A stretch of DNA of 64,000 nt from UBA7672 sp031419455 (GCA_031419455.1 JANOKS010000173.1:1-64000), one strand, 5' to 3'; counted from the first letter of the stretch, positions 9,232 to 17,851 are shown. The notes: a model not told the origin generated them from the letters alone. Numbers and translations: made by a program.

Positions 9232-10896
9232 TCAGAGCCCCCAGTCCCTGGCGAGATTCTGGATCAGGGCGTCGCGGCGGGTGCGGACGTCGTCGGGGGT
9301 CCAGCGCGTGCGGCCCTGCAGGTCCTTGCTGAGCGCGTGGGAGGCCTGACCGGTGCGGAAGTAGATGTCGAGCTTCTCCAGGAAGGGCTTGCGGTCCGCT
9401 TCCTGGTTTTCCGCGAGTGTCAGAAGCGTGAAGTTGCCGATGCATTCGGTCAGTTCGTCGCGGTCGCGGACGCGCGACCATTCCTCGTACCATTCCGAGC
9501 CTTTGCTCGGCGCACGCGGCAGGATGTGTTCGACAGTGCTGTCCGTGTCGGGGGCAAGGGCCTCGCCGCCCTCGACGGCTGCCGAGACGCGCATCAGCAG
9601 GGCTCTGCGCTGTTTGAAGTTCGGGAAGCGTCCGCGCAGGCGCTCGACGAAATCCTCCCGCTCGCGCCTGGTCAACTGCAGCGGGGAGCCTTCGTCGAAC
9701 AGCGCCACCTTGGCGTCCATCGCATCCAGCAGGCGGCGGTAGCGCTTGTGGCGATAGTCGCGATCCTTCACCGAGTACTGCATGGCATAGGCGAGGCGGT
9801 CGAGCGCCCAGAAGAAACGGTCCGCGGTGTCGCGGTCGTAGGGATGCTCCGCGAGAAAACGAATGGCGGGCGCGCGCCAGCTCTCGTGATGGATCGAACG
9901 AAGGAACACGATGCGGCGCAGCGCTTCCTCGCCCAGGTCGAGATTGCCGGTCTTGCCGTTGATGATGGCGTCGTAAGCGGCGACGAAGCGGGCCAGACGG
10001 TTGTCGAGAAAGTCGCGGATTGACGGCGTCTTCTGGAGGATGCCGGCGATGACGCCCGACACCATCTCGCCAACGCCCTCGCGATCGTAGAGCGCGCGGA
10101 TCTGTTTCCAGAGGTCGCCAAAACCCCGGTCGCCGAGGCGCGCGGTGAAGGCGTCCCACTTGCGGCCCTGCGTAACGGCTTCGGCGGGAGAAAATTCGGC
10201 GCGCTCGAACAGAGCGCTTTTCAGAATGTCGTGGTCCGAAAGCGGTTTGCCACGATGGTTGAGCGAGGAGAACACCTTCTGCGCCACCGCGAACTCCGAG
10301 ACGCGGACGCGAACGACGGTGACCTGATCGAGCAGCCACATCACGAGGCGCGAGCGTTCCTCGTCGGCCATGTCGGACAGGTAGTCACGCATCTGGCCGA
10401 TGGCGGCGCTTAGGCGCTGCTGGCTTTCCGATCCGGGATCGCAGGCCGATTCGCGCACGCCCTCGTCTTCGCGTGTCGCGCCCCGTTCCTGCACGAAGCG
10501 GCGGAAGAAGGGGGTGTCGGTCGGGTTGAGGGTCACACGCCAGCGATGCGAGGCGCCGAAGACATTCAGCGCTTCATGGCCGATCATCGAATGGATCAGG
10601 CCTTCCTCCTCCTTGGTCTTGGCGAGATCGCGCATCACCGCGAGCATGATGGTGAGGGTGGTGAGGCGCTGCTGGCCGTCCACCACATCGGACGGGCCGC
10701 GATTGCGGGGCCGGATCACCACGATTGCGCCAAGGAAATAGACGGTGCGCGTCCGGAAGGCGTCGAGCAGGTCCTGGATCAGGATCTCCACTTCGGGGTC
10801 TTCCCACGCATACGCGCGCTGGAAGGGCGGAACCCTGATATCCGTTCCGGGACCAAAGACGTCGCGGATTCGCTGGACCTCAGCGGCGATCGACAT
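9232..10896 (-). CDS. GmrSD-like restriction protein (DUF262 + DUF1524 fusion)
   Basis: 554 residues. The N-terminal DUF262 (GmrS, ParB-like) domain shows VPPFQRAYAW at residues 22-31 and the nucleotide-handling motif DGQQRLTTL at 73-81. The C-terminal DUF1524 (GmrD) domain has VEHILPRAP near residue 455 and a following GNFTLL, the His-Asn core of a His-Me-finger nuclease. In the known fused GmrSD and related type IV systems these domains together cleave modified (for example glucosylated hydroxymethylcytosine) phage DNA. The gene is a single minus-strand unit between an antiporter and an FAH-family gene, without other defence genes. Role in defence is inferred from domains; substrate specificity is unknown. 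Confidence 0.82.
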   Translation of the reverse strand: MSIAAEVQRIRDVFGPGTDIRVPPFQRAYAWEDPEVEILIQDLLDAFRTRTVYFLGAIVVIRPRNRGPSDVVDGQQRLTTLTIMLAVMRDLAKTKEEEGLIHSMIGHEALNVFGASHRWRVTLNPTDTPFFRRFVQERGATREDEGVRESACDPGSESQQRLSAAIGQMRDYLSDMADEERSRLVMWLLDQVTVVRVRVSEFAVAQKVFSSLNHRGKPLSDHDILKSALFERAEFSPAEAVTQGRKWDAFTARLGDRGFGDLWKQIRALYDREGVGEMVSGVIAGILQKTPSIRDFLDNRLARFVAAYDAIINGKTGNLDLGEEALRRIVFLRSIHHESWRAPAIRFLAEHPYDRDTADRFFWALDRLAYAMQYSVKDRDYRHKRYRRLLDAMDAKVALFDEGSPLQLTRREREDFVERLRGRFPNFKQRRALLMRVSAAVEGGEALAPDTDSTVEHILPRAPSKGSEWYEEWSRVRDRDELTECIGNFTLLTLAENQEADRKPFLEKLDIYFRTGQASHALSKDLQGRTRWTPDDVRTRRDALIQNLARDWGL

Positions 10897-10985
10897 GACG
10901 TACGCTTCCCGAACTGAACTTCGCCTACCTATCCATACAACCCGGTTGGGTCCAATCTCCCGGGCGGGTGAGAACAGGATGACTC

Positions 10986-11858
10986 ATGCGACTGTGTGTT
11001 TTCGACACCACTGACGGTCCGCGCCCCGGTTTAGTCCTTGGCGACGAGATTGCGGACATCAGCGCCGCATTGCCCGGCCTGTCACCTTATCCTGTGGATA
11101 TGCTGGCGCGTGGGCCTTCCGGCGTCGAAGCAATCGAGAAGGCGGCCAGGTCGGCGCCGCGCGTGCCGCTGAAGTCCGCCCGGCTGAAGGCGCCCTTGCG
11201 TCGCCCGGGTAAAATCCTGGGCATCGGTCTGAACTATCGCGATCACGCAAAGGAAACCGGACGCGAGCCGCCCACAACGCAGATGTGGTTCAACAAGCAG
11301 TCGAGTTCGCTGCATGGGCCGTTTGATCCGGTGCTGATGCCGGCTGTCTCGACGGCGCTGGACTATGAGGTTGAGCTGGTAGTCGTGATCGGCCGCTACG
11401 GCCGGCATGTGCCGCGTGAGCGGGCGCATGAGATCGTCGCAGGCTACATGACCGGTTGCGACTATTCGGTACGTGACTGGCAGCGCGTGACGCCGACCAT
11501 GATCATGGGCAAGGGGTTCGATACGCACGCGCCGGTTGGCCCCTGGATCACGACGCCGGACGAGGCTGGCGATGTGTCGAACATGAGCCTGAAATGCTGG
11601 GTGAACGGCGAGCTGCGCCAGGACGGCAATACGGGTCAGATGATCTTCGACGTACCGGCGCAGATCGAACATCTCACAAAGGCGTTTGCGCTGGAGCCGG
11701 GCGACCTGATCTTTACCGGCACGCCGGCGGGCGTGGGCGCTGCGTTCACGCCGCCGAAATTCGTCAAGGTAGGAGACCGCGTGCGCGTGGAGGTCGAGCG
11801 GCTGGGGGTGATCGAGGCGGTGATCGCGCAGGAAACCGCACAGACGCGGATCGGCTAG
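10986..11858 (+). CDS. Fumarylacetoacetate hydrolase family protein
   Basis: 290 residues. The C-terminal FAH domain begins near residue 78 (GIGLNYRDHAKETG) and carries the metal-site region (DYEVELVVVIG), YMTGCDYSVRDWQ and the GDLIFTGTPAGVG signature. The family hydrolyses or isomerises C-C bonds in acyl-pyruvates and related 2-keto acids, in aromatic catabolism or oxaloacetate handling. The sequence resembles 2-keto-4-pentenoate hydratase / acylpyruvate hydrolase types. It starts 89 bp from the divergent GmrSD-like gene and ends 9 bp before the MBL-like pseudoenzyme, so the two plus-strand genes are probably one transcript. Confidence 0.88.
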   Translation: MRLCVFDTTDGPRPGLVLGDEIADISAALPGLSPYPVDMLARGPSGVEAIEKAARSAPRVPLKSARLKAPLRRPGKILGIGLNYRDHAKETGREPPTTQMWFNKQSSSLHGPFDPVLMPAVSTALDYEVELVVVIGRYGRHVPRERAHEIVAGYMTGCDYSVRDWQRVTPTMIMGKGFDTHAPVGPWITTPDEAGDVSNMSLKCWVNGELRQDGNTGQMIFDVPAQIEHLTKAFALEPGDLIFTGTPAGVGAAFTPPKFVKVGDRVRVEVERLGVIEAVIAQETAQTRIG

Positions 11859-11867
11859 GGCGCACGC

Positions 11868-12821
11868 GTGAAGCTGAGGCGGGACATCCTCTTGTTTGGG
11901 GCAGTGGCTGTCGCGGCCGTCGCTGGCGGATGGTGGCTTTTGTCGAACCGGCCGGGAGCTGCGGTCGAAACGTTCCAGCGCGAATATCGGCTGGAGGCGG
12001 AGGCTGCAAAGCCGCGCTTGCCGCCTGCAGATGCGTTCCGGGCGACGGTCTGCGCGGCAAGTCCCTGTGTCGTCGTGGAGGCGGGTGGGCTCACCTTCAT
12101 CTTCGGCGCCGGCAAGGACGCGGCGCGCGGAATCGCGCAGCTCGGCCTGATGCATCCCGGCATCGATGCGCTGCTGCTGCCTGATCTTGCGGTGGAGACC
12201 GTCGAAGGACTGGCGGCGGTGGCGGAAGCGGGCGCGCGGGCAGGGCGCCGCGACCCCCTGAAAGTGCATGGCCCGGCGGGCCTGTTGCCTGTGGTGGATG
12301 GCGCCAACCTGATCGTATCGGCGACCCAGCAGGCAAGGCTGGCTGCCGGTATCGAAGGAGAAGATCAGGGCGGCTATGGCCGCGTGGTGTTCGATTCCGG
12401 TGTGGTCAGCGTCCGCGGCTTTGGCGGGGCGGAGCGGGGGACGGGACGCGTCTACCGCATCGATTTCGAGGGGCGCTCGCTGGTCCTCGCGGGATGTTCT
12501 GCGCTTCCTGCGGACATCATTGCCGCCGCCCGCGAGGCAAAGGGGCCAGGCGCGGTGGTGATGGCGGGGTCGGAGCGGCTGCTTGGATCGCCATCGCGCT
12601 GTATCGAGCTTGCAACCGTGGTTCAGGCCATCGGCCAGGCGAAGGTAGCGGCCAGCCTGATCGTTCCCGTCGATCCGGGCGCCACTGACGCCGCAGCCGC
12701 TACGGCATGGCGCGAAGTGCTGTCGGACCTCGGGGTTTCAGGCCCGCAGATCGGGCTGCCGGGCATGGCAATTGACCTGACGGGCGAGACGCCGCGCATC
12801 GCTACGGAGCTGCAAAGATAA
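11868..12821 (+). CDS. Membrane-anchored metallo-beta-lactamase-fold protein lacking the metal site (probable pseudoenzyme)
   Basis: 317 residues. One N-terminal hydrophobic segment (about residues 8-25) would anchor or export it. The rest lines up by eye with MBL hydrolases of the RNase Z/arylsulfatase branch: VVVEAGGLTFIFGAG (strand and turn before the active site), GIDALLLPDLAVETVEGL (normally ...TH-H-DH..G.), KVHGPAGL (the G-P-x-G substrate loop) and GRSLVLAG (normally ...GD). The HxHxDH motif is replaced by LPDLAV and the later metal Asp and His are also missing. The fold call is inference; catalysis by the usual metal mechanism looks impossible. It lies 9 bp after the FAH-family gene. 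Confidence 0.6.
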   Translation: MKLRRDILLFGAVAVAAVAGGWWLLSNRPGAAVETFQREYRLEAEAAKPRLPPADAFRATVCAASPCVVVEAGGLTFIFGAGKDAARGIAQLGLMHPGIDALLLPDLAVETVEGLAAVAEAGARAGRRDPLKVHGPAGLLPVVDGANLIVSATQQARLAAGIEGEDQGGYGRVVFDSGVVSVRGFGGAERGTGRVYRIDFEGRSLVLAGCSALPADIIAAAREAKGPGAVVMAGSERLLGSPSRCIELATVVQAIGQAKVAASLIVPVDPGATDAAAATAWREVLSDLGVSGPQIGLPGMAIDLTGETPRIATELQR

Positions 12822-13266
12822 GGAAATCAACGAACTGCGCTGTCCCAGACAGCAGGCGGGGGTTTTGACCCGAGTCAAAACCCCCGCGCTCCCCGGTCGC
12901 CCCCGTCGCCAGCCCCTTGCTTCCTTGGAAGCCCCCGAGGGCCGGCGCGTTCGATTGTGGCGATATAGCGGCACGACTCGGCCACATGTCCACTTCCGAA
13001 CGACGGGTTAACGGCCAAGACCTCGACCATGTGGCGCAAAGTCCACAGAAGCATGTGCGAGGTCGAGATAGTTGCGAAAGCAAGATCAATGAGATGTCGC
13101 GAAGGACAGATTGGCAAAGACGAACTGGCGCAGACGAGGCAGATTGCCTCAAAGTGCAGCCGTGCGACTGCGTCGCGACGTTCGTGGCTTGTCATTCCAT
13201 GCGGATGCCAACACAACCGAGATGTGGATGCGCACGTCCGCAACCTGAGGGGCTGCTCCGGTTAAA
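12822..13266. other. 445-bp intergenic region without a supported gene
   Basis: Between the MBL-like gene and tipF. Overlapping open frames exist on both strands but show no recognisable protein, have poor starts and unnatural composition. The only clear structure is the strong hairpin at 12856-12887. The tipF promoter should lie in the distal part; I do not see a convincing -35/-10 pair. Confidence 0.6.
12856..12887. terminator. Perfect 14-bp hairpin
   Basis: GCGGGGGTTTTGAC (12856-12869) is followed by loop CCGA and its exact complement (12874-12887). It sits 35 bp after the stop of the MBL-like gene, where a terminator is expected. No T-run follows the stem, so it may be a factor-dependent terminator, a transcript-stabilising hairpin or a palindromic repeat copy. 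Confidence 0.5.
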
Positions 13267-14505
13267 ATGCCTGTTGTCGCGCACATCATGCTGGCGCTCG
13301 TCTACGTTACTGCGTCGGCTCTCGGCGCAGTGGCGCTGAGCGTCAATGGCATCCTCCCGCCCATTACGGCGGCGATCATCGGCGCGACATCCGCGCTGGC
13401 GATGATCCAGATTCACATGGCTGTCTCGCGCATGGGTGGCGGCGCCGACGCCGAAATCTTCCAGCTGCGTCAGGAAATCCGCAAGCTGACATCGCGCGTG
13501 GCGCAGGCCGAGCAGCAGTCAACGGACCTCAAGAAAACGTTCGAGCAGGAAGTGGCGGCGCGGCGCGAGTCGATCGTGCAAGAGATGCGCGGGCTCGAGG
13601 GCATGATCCAGAACCTCTCGAAGAAGTTCGAGACGCGGCTCAACACGGTGCGCACGCACACCACGGATGTGCCGGTGGACGGCGCGTCAGTGCTGGATGC
13701 GGTGAAAGAGGCGCTGCGCGAGAACCGCGTGGACCTCCACCTGCAGCCCATCGTGAACCTGCCGCAGCGCAGGACATGCTTCTACGAGGGCTTCACACGC
13801 CTGCGCCGCGCCGACGGCAAAGTGATCATGCCGACGGAATTCCTGGCGGCGGCCGAGAAGGCGAATTTGCTCGGCGTGATCGACAACATGCTGCTGTTCC
13901 GGTGCGTGCAGATCGTGCGGCGGCTGTCGGAGCGTGACCGGCGCATCGGCGTGTTCTGCAACGTCTCGATGGCCTCGCTGGAGGATGACCAGTTCTTCAC
14001 GAGCTTCATCGATTTCATGCGCGAGAATCGTGACCTGGCGCACGCCATGATTTTCGAAATCAGCGTCCGGTCGTTCCAGCAGCGCTCCGACATAGCGGCG
14101 CGGAACATGGCGCGCCTGAAGGAACTCGGCTTCCGGTTCTCGCTGGACAAGGGCATGGGCCTCAATCTCGACCTGCCCGAGTTGCAGGCGGCGGGCGTCA
14201 AGTTCGTCAAGATCAATGGCGAGCGGCTGCTCGAAGAGCTGACGCCGGGCGGTGAGCGGCCGATTTCGGCGATCTCCCGCGACATCGCAGCCGAAGACGT
14301 GCCGGCGCTGTTCGTGCGGTACGGTATCGACCTGATCGCGGAGAAGGTCGAGATCGAGAAGTCGGTGATCGAAATTCTCGAGTTCGAGATTCCCTACGGC
14401 CAGGGCCATGTGTTCGGCGCGCCGCGCCCGATCAAGGGCTCGCTGCAGGATGAGACCGCCCCGCCGCCGGACTTCATGCGCCGCGTTGCGCCGCAGGCGA
14501 TGTAG
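13267..14505 (+). CDS. tipF: TipF-like protein: two membrane helices, coiled coil, degenerate EAL domain
   Basis: 412 residues. Two N-terminal membrane helices (about 4-27 and 31-52) are followed by a coiled coil (about 60-135) and an EAL domain (about 145-400). The EAL motif reads EGF, DDFGTG reads LDKGMG, and EGVE reads EKVE, while the Asn (CNVSM), Glu (FEIS), Lys (KING) and final Gln are kept. This architecture and pattern match Caulobacter TipF, a c-di-GMP receptor that places the flagellum at the new pole and has little or no phosphodiesterase activity. No flagellar genes are near. The TipF identity is by architecture, not by alignment. Confidence 0.7.
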   Translation: MPVVAHIMLALVYVTASALGAVALSVNGILPPITAAIIGATSALAMIQIHMAVSRMGGGADAEIFQLRQEIRKLTSRVAQAEQQSTDLKKTFEQEVAARRESIVQEMRGLEGMIQNLSKKFETRLNTVRTHTTDVPVDGASVLDAVKEALRENRVDLHLQPIVNLPQRRTCFYEGFTRLRRADGKVIMPTEFLAAAEKANLLGVIDNMLLFRCVQIVRRLSERDRRIGVFCNVSMASLEDDQFFTSFIDFMRENRDLAHAMIFEISVRSFQQRSDIAARNMARLKELGFRFSLDKGMGLNLDLPELQAAGVKFVKINGERLLEELTPGGERPISAISRDIAAEDVPALFVRYGIDLIAEKVEIEKSVIEILEFEIPYGQGHVFGAPRPIKGSLQDETAPPPDFMRRVAPQAM

Positions 14506-14508
14506 GAC

Positions 14509-15369
14509 GTGGCCGTTTCGCTGCTGTCCGGGCTTTCGGCCGTTGCTTCCCAGTATGACGCAGTGCTCTGCGATGTGTGGGGCGTGATCCACAACGGGCG
14601 CTCGGCGTTCGTGACAGCGTGTGAGGCGTTGCAGAAATTCCGTGTGAGCCAAGGTCCGGTTATCCTCGTGACCAACGCGCCCGTGCCGAAGGACCGCGTG
14701 ACGCGGCTGTTCCCGCAATTCGGCGTGCCGATGGATTGCTTCGACGACGTTGTCACGTCGGGCGACGCGACACGGAACGAGCTGAAGCGTCTGGCGCCAG
14801 GCCCGGTGTATCGCATCGGGCTGGATCAAGATTTCGGCGTCTATGCGGGCCTGCCGCTGGAGTTCTCGGATGATCCCGCCGTGGCGAAGGTGATCTGCTG
14901 CACCAGCCTCCGCGACTATCCGAACGGGGCGCCGGAGCCATATCGCGACGAGTTGAAGCGGCTGGCGGGGCATGGCCTGCCAATGTTGTGCGCCAATCCG
15001 GACGTGCAGTTCCGGCAGGGCGATCGGCTGATCTGGTCAGCGGGCGCGCTGGCGGCGATCTATGAGCAGGAGGACGGTGTCGTCATTCGCCCCGGAAAGC
15101 CTGACGATCCGATCTACCGGCTGGCGATCGAGCAAGCCGAAGCGATCGTTGGTCGGCGCATTCCGCCGAAGCGCGTGCTCGCGATTGGCGATGGACCGGC
15201 GACCGACGTGCTGGGCGCAAACCGTCAGGGCTTCGATGCGCTGTTCATCGGCGGCGGCATCCATGGCCATGCGATGGGGCAGGGCGATGCATTTCTCGCG
15301 TCTGCGCAGATGGTGCTGGATGCGGATGGGGTTGTCGCGAAGTGGGCGATGCCGGAGTTGGGGTGGTAG
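14509..15369 (+). CDS. HAD-superfamily class IIA hydrolase (TIGR01459 type)
   Basis: 286 residues from a GTG at 14509, three bases after the tipF stop. Motif I (CDVWGVIHNG, Asp22 region) and motif III (IGDGPATDVLGANRQG, near residue 225) place it in the class IIA HAD phosphatases such as NagD. The alphaproteobacterial subgroup TIGR01459 has this CDVWGV start. It probably dephosphorylates a small metabolite; the substrate is not established for the subgroup as far as I know. Very tight spacing makes it part of the tipF transcript. Its stop abuts the stop of the convergent TauD-like gene. Confidence 0.8.
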   Translation: MAVSLLSGLSAVASQYDAVLCDVWGVIHNGRSAFVTACEALQKFRVSQGPVILVTNAPVPKDRVTRLFPQFGVPMDCFDDVVTSGDATRNELKRLAPGPVYRIGLDQDFGVYAGLPLEFSDDPAVAKVICCTSLRDYPNGAPEPYRDELKRLAGHGLPMLCANPDVQFRQGDRLIWSAGALAAIYEQEDGVVIRPGKPDDPIYRLAIEQAEAIVGRRIPPKRVLAIGDGPATDVLGANRQGFDALFIGGGIHGHAMGQGDAFLASAQMVLDADGVVAKWAMPELGW

Positions 15370-16224
15370 TCAGCGCACCTTGTCCCCATTCACCGTGACC
15401 CGCCGCATGTGCCTGCGCTGGCCGTGATAGTCGTTCAGCGCGAAGTGCCAGACGCAGCGATTGTCCCACATCGCCAGCGAGCCGGGTCGCCAGCGGAAGC
15501 GGCAGGTGAACGGCTCGCGACGGCAGACCTCGAAGAGGTATTCGAGAAGAGGGCGCGACTCCTTCTTGCTCCATCCCGCGAAGCGCAACGTGAATGCGGG
15601 ATTGACGTACAGCCCTTTGCGGCCGGTCTCCGGATGCGTGCGGATGACCGGGTGTTCGTATTCCGGCACTTCATCGCCGACGATCTCGGAATCCATCGAG
15701 GCGCGCTTCTTCGACGAGGCGCCGCCCGAGCCATACTCCTCGGCGGCGGAGTGAATGGCGCGTAGGCCTTCGAGCGTTTTTTGCAGGCCCGGGGAAAGCA
15801 CGTCCCACGCGGCGTACTGGCTGGCGAACATGGTATCGCCGCCGACCTCGGGCACTTCGAGGGCGTGAAGGATTGAACCAAGCGCCGGCTCTTCGAGGAA
15901 GCTCATGTCGGAGTGCCAGCCGCCGCCGAAGTTTATCTTCTCGGACGGCTCCTTGATGATTTCGAGGATTTCGGGATACCCGGCCATGCCCTTCACATAA
16001 GGGTGCACGTTCAGCGTGCCCCAGCGGCGGCCGAAGGCGAGGTGCTGCTCAGGCGTGAGCTGCTGGTCGCGGAAGAAGATGACGTGATGTTTCAGGAAGG
16101 CCTGATGGATGTCGTCGAACTGCGCATTGCTCAGCGGCTTCGACAGATCGACGCCGGAGATCTCGGCCCCAAGATGGGGCGAGAGCGGGCTGACGGTGAT
16201 GGTCTTGTAGGCGTCGTAGGCCAT
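15370..16224 (-). CDS. TauD/TfdA-family alpha-ketoglutarate-dependent dioxygenase
   Basis: 284 residues from the ATG at 16224 with a GAGAGGAA ribosome site; an in-frame ATG 17 codons upstream is weaker. The Fe(II) facial triad is His104 and Asp106 (GGWHSDMSF) plus His260 (CVWHFALND). The 2-oxoglutarate-binding Arg lies in QRRHMRRV near the C terminus. The family hydroxylates taurine, sulfonates, aryloxyalkanoates and other acids. No sulfonate transporter or other pathway gene is adjacent, so the substrate is unknown. Confidence 0.87.
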   Translation of the reverse strand: MAYDAYKTITVSPLSPHLGAEISGVDLSKPLSNAQFDDIHQAFLKHHVIFFRDQQLTPEQHLAFGRRWGTLNVHPYVKGMAGYPEILEIIKEPSEKINFGGGWHSDMSFLEEPALGSILHALEVPEVGGDTMFASQYAAWDVLSPGLQKTLEGLRAIHSAAEEYGSGGASSKKRASMDSEIVGDEVPEYEHPVIRTHPETGRKGLYVNPAFTLRFAGWSKKESRPLLEYLFEVCRREPFTCRFRWRPGSLAMWDNRCVWHFALNDYHGQRRHMRRVTVNGDKVR

Positions 16225-16280
16225 GGCGAGGTTCCTCTCTCGGCCGAGCATCGCGCGGGAGAGGGGGAAATTCAACGGGA

Positions 16281-16299
16281 CGTAGGGTGGATTGAGCGC
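16281..16299. repeat. Half copy of a dispersed palindromic repeat
   Basis: CGTAGGGTGGATTGAGCGC here is identical over 19 bases to the left half of the palindromic element at 60007-60038. It lies in the gap between the EAL gene and the TauD-like gene, a few bases beyond the EAL stop codon. The right half of the palindrome is absent here. Confidence 0.6.
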
Positions 16300-16303
16300 C
16301 GCG

Positions 16304-17101
16304 TCAGGTCTGCTTCAGCTGTTCCTTGAAGTCCGCCGGCTGCATCGGACGCGACAGCAGGAAGCCCTGGAGCTGATCGACCTTGAGCCAGGTCATCAGG
16401 TCAAGCATCTCCTGCGTCTCGATGCCCTCGGCGACGACGCGGAGGCCGTGGTCCCGGGCGAGACGGACACAGCTGACGAGTGCAGCCTTGGCGTAGGTTT
16501 CGCCCATGGCGAGACGGGTGAAGGCCGGATCGATCTTCACCTCGGTGAAGGGGTAATTGCGTAAGCGGTCAATGTTGCTGGGGCCGGCGCCGAAATCGTC
16601 GATGGCGAGGCCGAAGCCGTGGGCCCGCAGCGCCGTCATCGTCGCGAAGGCGTTGGCGCCGTATTCCAGCACGCGCGATTCCGTGACTTCGAGGACGAAC
16701 TGCTTGCAGTCGAGGCCGCTGTCGCTGATTGCCTGCGCAATGTTGTCGGCGAAGGCGGGACGTTCGAGCGACATCGGGCTGATGTTGATCGAGCAGGGCA
16801 GGCCGTTGAAGCCAACCACATGACCGGCGACCGCGCGCGCCATCACATAGGTCAGCGCGTCGATGCGTTCGCTGCGTTCGGCGAGTTCGACATAGGCGGC
16901 TGGCGAGACAAGGCCGGACTGCGGCGTTGCGATACGCGCGAGCGCTTCGGCGCCGACAAGCTTGCGGTCATCAAGCGAGAACTTGGCATGGAAGAAGGGA
17001 TGCAGGCCGCCACGCTCGATGGCGGCTTCGAGCAGGCTGGCGCTGGCCGGAGCCGCCCGGCGCGCCGCATTGGTTTCCGCGTTGTGAAGGTTTGAGATCA
17101 T
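16304..17101 (-). CDS. EAL-domain cyclic-di-GMP phosphodiesterase
   Basis: 265 residues from the ATG at 17101; upstream in-frame codons add only residues without domain features. The protein is essentially a lone EAL domain. All catalytic positions I can check are present: EAL at 52-54, Asn106 (INIS), Glu138 (LEVTES), Asp168-Asp169 (IDDFGAG), Lys189 (VKID), Glu225 (AEGIET) and the final Gln (LQGF). It should hydrolyse c-di-GMP to pGpG in the cytoplasm. It has no sensor domain or membrane helix, so its input is unclear. It lies about 1.8 kb from the inactive-looking TipF EAL protein. Confidence 0.88.
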   Translation of the reverse strand: MISNLHNAETNAARRAAPASASLLEAAIERGGLHPFFHAKFSLDDRKLVGAEALARIATPQSGLVSPAAYVELAERSERIDALTYVMARAVAGHVVGFNGLPCSINISPMSLERPAFADNIAQAISDSGLDCKQFVLEVTESRVLEYGANAFATMTALRAHGFGLAIDDFGAGPSNIDRLRNYPFTEVKIDPAFTRLAMGETYAKAALVSCVRLARDHGLRVVAEGIETQEMLDLMTWLKVDQLQGFLLSRPMQPADFKEQLKQT

Positions 17102-17248
17102 CGCGCCGCAGGACCCGAACACAATCGGCGACCAGCCGGTTGCTTGCGGGAACACTACGCCACGGAACCATCTCGAAACAGCTAACCGGCGCAGTGCAAA
17201 CTGCTGCACTGCGCCGTAATGAGCGTGTCGAATCGAGGTACGTTGGAT

Positions 17249-17851
17249 CTATTTCGCGTCCGAAAGGCCCTGGTTGGCGAAGTCCCAGTTCACCAGTTCG
17301 TCGATGAAAGTGTTGATGTATTTCGGCCGGGCGTTCTGGGTGTCGAGGTAGTAGGCGTGCTCCCAGACATCCATGGTTAGCAAAGGCGTAACGCCAGCGT
17401 CGGTCAGCGGCGTTTCGGCGTTGGGCGTCTTGGTGATTGCGAGCTTGCCGTCCTTGAGGATCAGCCAGGCCCAGCCCGAGCCGAACTGCGTGACGCCCGC
17501 CTCGGCAAAGAGACGCTTGAACTCGTCGAACGAACCGAAGTCCTTGTTGATCCGGTCGGCGACCAGGCCGGTCGGCTTGCCGCCGCCACCGGGCTTCATC
17601 GAGTGCCAGTAGAAGGTGTGGTTCCAGACCTGACCCGAATTGTTGAAGACGGGCATCTTCTTCTCGGCCCAGCTCTGCTTGACGACTTCCTCCAGCGGTG
17701 CGTTGTCCAGCGGCGTGCCGGCGATCAGCTTGTTCAGGTTGTCCACATAGGCCTGATGGTGCTTGCCATAGTGGAAGTTCAGGGTGTTCTCGGAGATATG
17801 CGGCGCCAGCGCGTCGCGCGCGTAAGGCAGGGCGGGAAGCGTGAAAGCCAT
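17249..17851 (-). CDS. sodB: Superoxide dismutase [Fe]
   Basis: 200 residues from the ATG at 17851, with AGAGGG upstream. The Fe/Mn SOD ligands are visible: His27 (NFHYGKHH), a second His in QVWNHTFYWHSM, and Asp plus His in MDVWEHAYYLD. GGGGKPTG and the general pattern favour the iron form. It converts superoxide to oxygen and hydrogen peroxide in the cytoplasm, and is usually one of the more highly expressed genes. The gene is monocistronic and its 71-bp upstream gap is shared with the divergent squalene/phytoene synthase-like gene. Confidence 0.95.
   Translation of the reverse strand: MAFTLPALPYARDALAPHISENTLNFHYGKHHQAYVDNLNKLIAGTPLDNAPLEEVVKQSWAEKKMPVFNNSGQVWNHTFYWHSMKPGGGGKPTGLVADRINKDFGSFDEFKRLFAEAGVTQFGSGWAWLILKDGKLAITKTPNAETPLTDAGVTPLLTMDVWEHAYYLDTQNARPKYINTFIDELVNWDFANQGLSDAK

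Noticed and set aside
12802..13266. Several overlapping short frames in the 445-bp gap
   Set aside because: No conserved motif, inconsistent frames, no ribosome site; treated as non-coding.
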